Positions 1-4,714 of a stretch of 12,050 nucleotides of DNA are shown here, piece after piece. This DNA is from Thermoplasmata archaeon. GTDB lineage: Archaea > Thermoplasmatota > Thermoplasmata > Thermoplasmatales > Thermoplasmataceae. Numbering within the stretch: the first letter of the stretch is position 1; every line of letters starts with the position of its first letter. Location of the stretch: assembly GCA_021826795.1 (NCBI GenBank), contig JAKAYM010000048.1:1-12050 (forward strand). Direction: 5' to 3'. The position numbers and the translations under genes were made by a program. The notes under the pieces are model-generated. The model was not told the DNA's origin. It searched no databases and worked only from the letters and a program-made list of their open reading frames with translations.

Positions 1-391
1 GGAAGTTATGAAGTCTTGATGAAAATTTAGAGTGGTCGGCCATTATGTAAACGTTCCTGCTGTTATAGGCGACTATTTTTTCTCTTACCAGGGCACCTCC
101 CCCGCCTTTGACAAGATTTCCCGCATCATCGAATTCATCAGCCCCGTCAAAATCTATTTCAATGCCATCTAAATTGTTAACTGTTTTTATTCCATAGGAT
201 CTGGCCAGTTCTTCTGTTCTAACTGAGGTAGGAACACCTGTTATGTCTGAAATTTTTCCAGATTTTACCATTTCCCCGAGACCAACCAGAAAATATTTCG
301 TGGTAGAGCCTGTGCCTAGCCCGAGCTTCATGCCACTGTGCACGTATTTTAGAGCATCCGTTGCAGCAAGTTTTTTTTCATCTTCGTACAT
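1..391 (-). CDS. rpiA: Ribose-5-phosphate isomerase A, N-terminal 130 residues (cut by window edge)
   Basis: RpiA interconverts ribose 5-phosphate and ribulose 5-phosphate in the cytoplasm, feeding nucleotide and aromatic precursor synthesis. The visible 130 residues carry the three family signatures in the right order: GLGTGST at residues 24-30 (phosphate-binding loop), DGADE at 82-86, and KGGGGA at 95-100 followed by RE at 103-104. The Asp, Lys and Glu that act in catalysis in well-studied RpiA proteins fall at D82, K95 and E104. The start is the ATG at 391. A TATA-like element about 26 bases upstream fits a leaderless message, so no ribosome binding site is expected. The C-terminal part (roughly 90-100 residues in the family) lies beyond base 1. 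Nothing in the visible part suggests decay. The next gene upstream is a prenyltransferase on the same strand, 92 bases away, and rpiA appears to have its own promoter. Confidence 0.95.
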   Translation of the reverse strand, partial: MYEDEKKLAATDALKYVHSGMKLGLGTGSTTKYFLVGLGEMVKSGKISDITGVPTSVRTEELARSYGIKTVNNLDGIEIDFDGADEFDDAGNLVKGGGGALVREKIVAYNSRNVYIMADHSKFSSRLHNF

Positions 392-411
392 ATTGTAGTA
401 TAGCAAGTTGG

Positions 412-426
412 TTAATTAATATTTAT
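412..426 (-). promoter_or_regulatory. TATA box of rpiA
   Basis: On the minus strand this reads GATAAATATTAATTA. Its centre lies about 27 bases before the rpiA ATG at 391, the distance expected when transcription starts at or next to the start codon. This is inferred from spacing and composition only. Confidence 0.5.
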
Positions 427-483
427 CGCACTTCAAGAGAATACTATGTATTAAGCACTGGAAGATAGACTGTGCCAACTCTG

Positions 484-1380
484 TTAAAGTGCAGGGAATC
501 CCAACGCAACATCTATTATTATACCTAGAGCAAGCACTACTGAAGCATATATGTTATAATAAAAGGCCTTGCCAAAATTGCCTTTATAGGCAAGCATGAA
601 TGCAGTCAGCATGATAACCCCGTGAAATGTTGTTGTGATATAAGATAAAATGTTCAATCGATATACAATATCTCCACCGAATGCAAGAGCAACCGAAAGA
701 ATCTGGTTAATCCCAGCAAATTTTAGCGCATTTACACCGAGAAGTGTGGCAAAACTATGAAGGTTATTTTCTCTATCATATTCCATATCCGGTATATGGT
801 TATATAAGTCAAATCCCAGGGCCCAGAATATAGTGGCGAAAACGAAAAACCATGGTATTCTATCTATAATATAAACTGGATTGTGTGCCCCGATGGCTGC
901 TATGGCACCTGCCATAACCGAAAGTCCCTGTATAGAAGCAATCTGATAGTTTGCAAATGAAGTATACCTCTTCATATAGGGATAGCTCATTATTACCAGA
1001 GCACCAAGAGGTGATATTGAAAACGCCACAATATTGATAAAATAAATTGAAATGAAATAACCAACAAGACCTATTGCTATCAGGGTATATGCATTTTTTA
1101 CTGTAATGACACCGGTAACCAGGGGTCTTGTTCTTGTCCTGGGATTTTTTGCATCTATGAACCTGTCGGCGAGATTATCATTTGTCATCCCCGCTATCCT
1201 TATAAAGAAAAGTGCAAAGAAAATTAGTATCAAAATTCTGAGAGAAGGTATACCACGGATCGCCAGAAAAGCACCGAGATAGGCCATGGGGAGGCTGAAA
1301 AAAGTTTGCTCCATTCTGAGAAATCTTAAAACGATGTAAAGTTTGCTTTTTACATCTTTTGTCCCTCCAGGATCCCACAT
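484..1380 (-). CDS. UbiA-family prenyltransferase (first of two), probably lipoquinone synthesis
   Basis: This is a 298-residue, very hydrophobic protein with about nine membrane segments, the size and fold of UbiA-family enzymes, which move a polyprenyl chain from its diphosphate to an aromatic or similar acceptor in the membrane. The N-terminal QTFFSLP (25-31) matches the family entry helix. The first metal/diphosphate motif is at 68-76, reading DNLADRFID and followed by AKNPRTRTRPL. The YxxxK motif is YPYMK at 133-137, and the second aspartate motif is DLYNHIPDMEYD at 191-202. The second motif resembles menaquinone-type enzymes such as MqnP (futalosine route), but the acceptor cannot be fixed from sequence. 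The usual ND at the head of motif 1 is DN here, so the metal-ligand Asn position holds Asp. The ATG at 1380 is chosen because no other ATG, GTG or TTG precedes the conserved entry helix. It lies 50 bases after the oxidoreductase gene and has its own TATA box. Confidence 0.88.
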   Translation of the reverse strand: MWDPGGTKDVKSKLYIVLRFLRMEQTFFSLPMAYLGAFLAIRGIPSLRILILIFFALFFIRIAGMTNDNLADRFIDAKNPRTRTRPLVTGVITVKNAYTLIAIGLVGYFISIYFINIVAFSISPLGALVIMSYPYMKRYTSFANYQIASIQGLSVMAGAIAAIGAHNPVYIIDRIPWFFVFATIFWALGFDLYNHIPDMEYDRENNLHSFATLLGVNALKFAGINQILSVALAFGGDIVYRLNILSYITTTFHGVIMLTAFMLAYKGNFGKAFYYNIYASVVLALGIIIDVALGFPAL

Positions 1381-1397
1381 CTTTCCCTATTTATGGC

Positions 1398-1410
1398 AAA
1401 TTAATAAACC
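1398..1410 (-). promoter_or_regulatory. TATA box of the first UbiA-family gene
   Basis: The minus strand reads GGTTTATTAATTT, centred about 25 bases before the ATG at 1380. This fits a leaderless transcript of the prenyltransferase separate from, or in addition to, read-through from the oxidoreductase gene. It is inferred from position and composition. Confidence 0.5.
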
Positions 1411-1430
1411 TTATTAAAAATTTTTCTCGA

Positions 1431-2297
1431 TTAAAAATGACTTATAATCCCCATTTTTCCCCTTCTGATTCTGTAATATTTAGAAAGAAATGCAGGCATT
1501 AACGAATATATATATCCTGTATGTACTGATGATTCCTCAATATCCCAAGGATATCTACTTTTAATTCTTATGCCAGACCCATCAAAATTATCCAGAATTG
1601 AAATGAATACCGGTTTGAAATCATTCATAACTCCGTTGAGGCGTGAACCGACGAAGGTACCCTCTCTCATAGCAAGCTCTCCCAATTTTATATCCGAGTC
1701 AACAATATCTCCAACGGCATATATACCATCCTTTACCTTGAAATTTCTATCAACTTTCAGGAAATTTTTAAACAGCGCAGGTTTGCAGCGTGGAAAAATG
1801 AAATCTGGTTCTGGAGATATAGATATTCCTGCGGTTTTCAGGAAATTTTTAACGGCGATTGCAACATCTTCCCCCAACCAACTCATAAAGCTACCACTAT
1901 AACCTGCCTTTATTCCAGTTTTATTTAATTTTAATATATACTGCAACAGAATATAATCATCAAATTCATTTTCAGAAGCAATATAATGATTCCCGTAAAA
2001 CCTGACATTGTCCATGAATCTTATCTGTCCTTCTCTGGAACATCCTGCTGCAATAACAATGTTTTCCCCACGATATTCATGCTCATCGGTTTCCACTGAA
2101 TAATTATTCATATTTACTCTAACCACTTTTTCACTTACAGCGCGTGGAATATTTATTTTTATATCTGATTTTTTTGAATGATAAACAAAGACACCGTTTG
2201 AATCCATTAGCAAAGTATTACTCTTATCTTTTATAGTATAATAAGCATTCAATCCCGAGTAGCCTGCACCGATGATTATGTTTTTATATTCCTCCAA
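1431..2297 (-). CDS. Short FAD-dependent oxidoreductase, NDH-2 / sulfide:quinone reductase superfamily
   Basis: This 288-residue protein has the frame of a two-dinucleotide-binding-domain flavoprotein. IIIGAGYSGLNAYY (7-20) is the N-terminal FAD-binding GxGxxG fold, NIVIAAG (79-85) is the strand that links the domains, and GIYAVGDIVD (191-200) is the second FAD contact typical of NDH-2 and SQR enzymes. Those families are usually about 380-430 residues. The deficit is mainly between about 93 and 165, where the NAD(P)H-binding Rossmann domain should be; only a weak GYSGS (132-136) remains. It may therefore take electrons from something other than NADH, or work with a partner. The C-terminal stretch (about 262-288) is hydrophobic then basic and could touch the membrane. 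The start is a TTG 5 bases after the regulator's stop. The strong GGAGG overlaps this TTG, so initiation may instead be slightly downstream. Substrate and electron acceptor are unknown. Confidence 0.75.
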   Translation of the reverse strand: MEEYKNIIIGAGYSGLNAYYTIKDKSNTLLMDSNGVFVYHSKKSDIKINIPRAVSEKVVRVNMNNYSVETDEHEYRGENIVIAAGCSREGQIRFMDNVRFYGNHYIASENEFDDYILLQYILKLNKTGIKAGYSGSFMSWLGEDVAIAVKNFLKTAGISISPEPDFIFPRCKPALFKNFLKVDRNFKVKDGIYAVGDIVDSDIKLGELAMREGTFVGSRLNGVMNDFKPVFISILDNFDGSGIRIKSRYPWDIEESSVHTGYIYSLMPAFLSKYYRIRRGKMGIISHF

Positions 2298-2302
2298 AAG
2301 AT

Positions 2303-2953
2303 CTACTCTCTGTCTACCGTTATATTTTTTACAGATGCAATTTCACTATCCAGAAAATATTTCAGCGACTTCCGTATAATTAAGTCCAGAGTTGTTGGAG
2401 GTATATTCAGTGTTGCAGAAAGTTCCATGAGATTAATTCTCTTCGGAACATCAAAAAATCCAAGGTCGTATGCCTCTTTTACAATGAAAAGTGATTTTTT
2501 GTCTACCTTGGATTTTTTATATATATTTATTAATACGTCATTTCCTGTTGCATTCTTTAATCTTTCAGAGAGCTCCCTAACCAGTTCCATACTGGTCATT
2601 GACATATACCATATATTTTCCCCTTTCTCTATTTTCTCTTCCTTGGTAAACGATGCATCCCCTTCCCCGGTGTATTTTTTTATTATGCCGAGTACTGGGC
2701 ATTCCTCAGTGGCCAATTTTATTATCATAATATTATCATTACTGTATAAAGTGTCAACATTAAGAACTTCACTGCTTGCCTTAATTGACGAAAGTATTTT
2801 CCCGAGGTCATTATTTTTATAATAAATCTCTGCAATTTCATAAACGACACCGTCTTTTATTTCTTTCTTTATTACTCTTGAATTAATCCCGAACTCCGAA
2901 TATAAACCACTGAGCGAACAGCTCTGATTTTTTATTCTGAATTTAACATCCAT
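2303..2953 (-). CDS. HTH_10 (bacterio-opsin activator type) transcription regulator
   Basis: The C-terminal part matches the archaeal HTH_10 domain: about 50 residues running from the Lys-Ser-Leu-Phe helix through YDLGFFDVPKR, then the LMELSATLNIPPTTLD helix-turn-helix and a final recognition-helix region ending in YFLD. The GFFDVP(K/R)R segment is the hallmark of the family. The preceding 150 residues form an alpha/beta domain without recognisable ligand motifs; in this family that part usually senses a signal or dimerises. It is probably a local DNA-binding regulator. I choose the ATG at 2953 over an in-frame ATG at 2977 because a GAGGG lies 7 bases before it and because it begins MDVKFRI, typical of the family. 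The longer form would add MTHREGTQ. The stop is 5 bases before the oxidoreductase start, so the two are almost certainly co-transcribed, and the oxidoreductase is a natural candidate target. Confidence 0.82.
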   Translation of the reverse strand: MDVKFRIKNQSCSLSGLYSEFGINSRVIKKEIKDGVVYEIAEIYYKNNDLGKILSSIKASSEVLNVDTLYSNDNIMIIKLATEECPVLGIIKKYTGEGDASFTKEEKIEKGENIWYMSMTSMELVRELSERLKNATGNDVLINIYKKSKVDKKSLFIVKEAYDLGFFDVPKRINLMELSATLNIPPTTLDLIIRKSLKYFLDSEIASVKNITVDRE

Positions 2954-2960
2954 CTGTGTT

Positions 2961-2965
2961 CCCTC
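2961..2965 (-). promoter_or_regulatory. Ribosome binding site that favours the 2953 start
   Basis: The minus strand reads GAGGG 7 bases before the ATG at 2953. It lies inside the 8-codon extension that starts at 2977, so it argues for the shorter protein. Confidence 0.5.
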
Positions 2966-3006
2966 TCTGTGTGTCATATTGCGCCTTACAAAATATATGC
3001 ATAATG

Positions 3007-3018
3007 GGTTATAAATTT
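3007..3018 (-). promoter_or_regulatory. TATA box of the regulator-oxidoreductase operon
   Basis: The minus strand reads AAATTTATAACC in the 72-base gap before the regulator. Transcription about 26 bases downstream would start near 2986, giving a roughly 33-base leader that includes the GAGGG site for the ATG at 2953. A second AT-rich stretch at 2989-3000 could also act. This is inferred. Confidence 0.45.
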
Positions 3019-3049
3019 TTGTAATCTATGATTAATAGTCTGACCATTT

Positions 3050-3799
3050 TTAAAGTTTTGCACCTGTAATTACAATCCATGATTTGTAGAACGATTTTCC
3101 ATCCCACCGGATTGTAGAGGAATACCCACTTCTGTCATTTATAATATATTCAAGGGATTTTATACCCTCATCTGATTTTTTATCCACTGGATTTAACCAC
3201 TGTTCAAACGTAATTTTCCTGCTATAGATTTCACTTTTAATATTGATGAATCCAGCATTCTCTAAAATTGTTTCCCACTCTTTCGGGGATGCAGCGTACA
3301 TATGGGATGGGTCACGCATTCTCTCCATATTATTCAAACTATTTATCATATTATCCGGTGCGGTCATATCGTCTATTCCTATCCTGCCACCTGATTTCAG
3401 AACCCTGTAGCATTCATTTGCAAATTCATTTTTATTCCTGAAATGATGCGGGGCCCTCCTGGATGTAACAATATCAAACTTTTCATCCTCAAATGGCATA
3501 GAATCAACATAGCCTTTGACCGTAATTACATTTTTGAGTCCATTTTCCTCAGCAAGCTTTCTGGTTTCATCGAGCATTTTATCAACCATATCCAGAGCAT
3601 AAACTTTTGATATTTTCTGTGCCAATTTAACTGCAGTGAAACCAGCACCAGTGGCTGCATCAAGCCCGATCATATCTCTATTCAGTTCAAGCATATTCAT
3701 GAGAATATTTAGATCATTGTCTCTTGCATGGGATTCACTTTTTGAATAGTAATCAGAGTTTTTGGAAAAAAAATCTTTCGTTCTATCATATCCATTCAT
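3050..3799 (-). CDS. Class I SAM-dependent methyltransferase, UbiE-like
   Basis: This 249-residue protein has a Rossmann-fold methyltransferase core. Motif I is GLDAATGAGFTA (45-56), an acidic residue that would hold the ribose of SAM is D70 in VYALDM, MPFEDEKFDIV (101-111) is the motif II-III region, and the segment ending RVLKSGGRIGIDD (132-144) is the post-core strand. The RAPHHF and RDPSHM elements are shared with a COG2226-like subgroup related to UbiE/MenG, which methylate quinone rings, but many members of this group have other or unknown substrates. The location between two UbiA-family genes makes a quinone-modifying role possible, not shown. The ATG at 3799 has a TATA box 25 bases upstream and no ribosome binding site, so it is probably leaderless. 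The gene ends 72 bases before the regulator operon, which has its own promoter. Confidence 0.85.
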   Translation of the reverse strand: MNGYDRTKDFFSKNSDYYSKSESHARDNDLNILMNMLELNRDMIGLDAATGAGFTAVKLAQKISKVYALDMVDKMLDETRKLAEENGLKNVITVKGYVDSMPFEDEKFDIVTSRRAPHHFRNKNEFANECYRVLKSGGRIGIDDMTAPDNMINSLNNMERMRDPSHMYAASPKEWETILENAGFINIKSEIYSRKITFEQWLNPVDKKSDEGIKSLEYIINDRSGYSSTIRWDGKSFYKSWIVITGAKL

Positions 3800-3818
3800 G
3801 AAAAAATATTGTTACAGC

Positions 3819-3828
3819 GTATATAAAC
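3819..3828 (-). promoter_or_regulatory. TATA box of the methyltransferase gene
   Basis: The minus strand reads AGTTTATATACG across 3817-3828, a near-consensus archaeal TATA box centred about 25 bases before the ATG at 3799, consistent with a leaderless message. Confidence 0.6.
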
Positions 3829-3850
3829 TAATCTCAAATTATTGTATTAT

Positions 3851-3860
3851 ATAAAAATAA
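3851..3860 (-). terminator. Possible T-rich terminator of tRNA-Leu
   Basis: Ten bases past the tRNA 3' end the minus strand reads TTATTTTTAT. Archaeal RNA polymerase stops at such T-rich tracts. No hairpin is needed or seen. The evidence is composition only. Confidence 0.35.
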
Positions 3861-3869
3861 ACTCCCAAA

Positions 3870-3953
3870 TGCGGAGAGTGGGATTTGAACCCACGAATCC
3901 CTGCGGAAATGGACCCTAAATCCATCGCCTTTTCCTAGCTCGGCAATCTCCGC
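3870..3953 (-). tRNA. tRNA-Leu with anticodon UAG
   Basis: An 84-base class II tRNA folds cleanly. The acceptor stem GCGGAGA/TCTCCGC pairs over all 7 bases with discriminator A at 3870. The D stem is GCC/GGC with GG in the loop. The anticodon stem ATGGA/TCCAT encloses loop TTTAGGG, giving anticodon TAG (UAG in RNA). The long variable arm pairs TCC/GGA around GCAG, and the T stem GTGGG/CCCAC encloses TTCAAAT. The long variable arm and A73 are leucine identity features. CCA is not encoded and no intron is present. A TATA box lies 25 bases upstream. Confidence 0.97.
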
Positions 3954-3971
3954 ACACTCTGTATTATGTAA

Positions 3972-3988
3972 GTTTATATATAATTTAT
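3972..3988. promoter_or_regulatory. TATA element serving tRNA-Leu and possibly the divergent gene
   Basis: The minus strand reads TTATATATAAAC (3972-3983), centred 25 bases before the first base of the tRNA, a textbook position. The same AT-rich block read on the plus strand, TTTATATATAATTTAT, lies about 40-45 bases before the ATG at 4026, which would give that gene a leader of about 15-20 bases. The 72 bases between the two genes contain no other good TATA box, so a shared bidirectional core promoter is plausible. Confidence 0.55.
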
Positions 3989-4025
3989 TGAACAAATTAG
4001 AAATACAGTTCAAGCATCATGGATT

Positions 4026-4601
4026 ATGATAGATCCGGATGATACTGCAGTGGTAATGATTAATTACAGTACGGACTTTTTCAGGCATACGTTCAGCAAA
4101 ATGGAGTTTCTGATGGGTATGGATTATATGAATTCCTTCATTTCTAAATATAATATTCCTGTTCTATTCACCAGAAGAAAACTCTATTATGATATTCGCA
4201 ATCATGAATTAAAAGAGATACGGGATTTCAAGGAAAAAAACAGGAAGAAGAATATGCCTCCGGGATCTGATTACGATGAAAATTTTATAAAGGAATTTAA
4301 TAGAAAAATAGCCATTGAAAATGAAATAAATGTTCATAGGGAGGATATTTTTTTTCAGAGCAACATTGAAAACATATTGAACAATATGGGAAGAAAAACA
4401 ATATTATTCGGCGGGTTTTTTACGGATACTGATGTATTCATCAGTTCTGTAAGTGCCAGCATCCGTGAGTACAGAAGCCTGGTGGTATCTGACATATCTT
4501 CCACCTACTCTGAGCGTTTATACTTTCAGTCCCTGGAAATGATTAGTCAGTTCATAGACATTATAGATACCAGAGACCTCGGAGAGGATTTTCCGGTATA
4601 G
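4026..4601 (+). CDS. Isochorismatase-fold protein lacking the catalytic triad (probable pseudoenzyme)
   Basis: The 191 residues follow the cysteine-hydrolase (isochorismatase, nicotinamidase) fold. DDTAVVMINYSTDFF (5-19) aligns with the usual DxxxTALLVIDMQNDF strand, IPVLFTRR (44-51) with strand 2, and IENILNNMGRKTILFGGFFTDTDV (114-137) with the LxxLLxxxGIxTVVVCGxxTDxCV core. Active members need Asp, Lys and Cys. Here the Asp of strand 1 is N13, the Cys is D136, and the Lys position falls near V103, where only H104 and R105 are basic. A nucleophilic thiol is therefore missing and hydrolysis by the family mechanism is not expected. The protein may bind a ligand or partner. Residues 60-80 are a charged insert rich in Lys and Glu. 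It starts 72 bases from the divergent tRNA-Leu and ends 112 bases before the acyl-CoA synthetase, in the same direction. Confidence 0.75.
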   Translation: MIDPDDTAVVMINYSTDFFRHTFSKMEFLMGMDYMNSFISKYNIPVLFTRRKLYYDIRNHELKEIRDFKEKNRKKNMPPGSDYDENFIKEFNRKIAIENEINVHREDIFFQSNIENILNNMGRKTILFGGFFTDTDVFISSVSASIREYRSLVVSDISSTYSERLYFQSLEMISQFIDIIDTRDLGEDFPV

Positions 4602-4606
4602 TTATG

Positions 4607-4624
4607 ATAGGTAAATTATTTAAC
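4607..4624 (+). repeat. Operator-like direct repeat, copy 1
   Basis: ATAGGTAAATTATTTAAC matches copy 2 at 4676-4693 in 17 of 18 bases, 69 bases apart. The core GTAAATTATTTAAC is itself an imperfect palindrome. It lies just after the stop of the preceding gene. Confidence 0.55.
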
Positions 4625-4675
4625 AGGCTAACATCGTTATAAATATTATTTAAGCGTTGAAATGTTATAGTTCCA

Positions 4676-4693
4676 ATAGGTAAACTATTTAAC
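4676..4693 (+). repeat. Operator-like direct repeat, copy 2, overlapping the promoter
   Basis: ATAGGTAAACTATTTAAC differs from copy 1 by one base and contains the presumed TATA box of the acyl-CoA synthetase gene. A protein bound here would block TBP. Confidence 0.55.
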
Positions 4694-4714
4694 CCCATGA
4701 TAAATAATAGTTTA
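4681..4714 (+). repeat. Perfect 9-base inverted repeat spanning TATA box to start codon
   Basis: TAAACTATT at 4681-4689 is the exact reverse complement of AATAGTTTA at 4706-4714, with a 16-base spacer. The left arm overlaps repeat copy 2 and the TATA box. The right arm ends on the A of the start codon. It could be an operator. An RNA hairpin is less likely because a leaderless message would not contain the left arm. Confidence 0.5.
4686..4692 (+). promoter_or_regulatory. TATA box of the acyl-CoA synthetase gene
   Basis: TATTTAA is centred 25 bases before the ATG at 4714, which has no ribosome binding site, consistent with leaderless transcription. Confidence 0.5.

Noticed and set aside
429..491. 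GCACTT / AAGTGC inverted pair after the first UbiA gene as a terminator hairpin
   Set aside because: The arms are six bases long and about 50 bases apart, with no T-rich tract beside them; chance is the simpler explanation.
1335..1380. GGAGG inside the first codons of the first UbiA gene, hinting at a later start
   Set aside because: The ATG 8 bases after it is out of frame and runs straight into a stop (ATG TAA). No in-frame start follows before the conserved entry helix.
2427..2822. 131-codon plus-strand open frame over the regulator gene
   Set aside because: It mirrors the HTH_10 gene, whose domain match is clear. Its hydrophobic Phe/Ser-rich sequence is typical of an antisense frame.
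4019..4042. Seven-codon upstream open frame (MDYDRSG) overlapping the start of the isochorismatase-fold gene
   Set aside because: It is too short to support, there is no ribosome binding site, and it may be chance in this start region.
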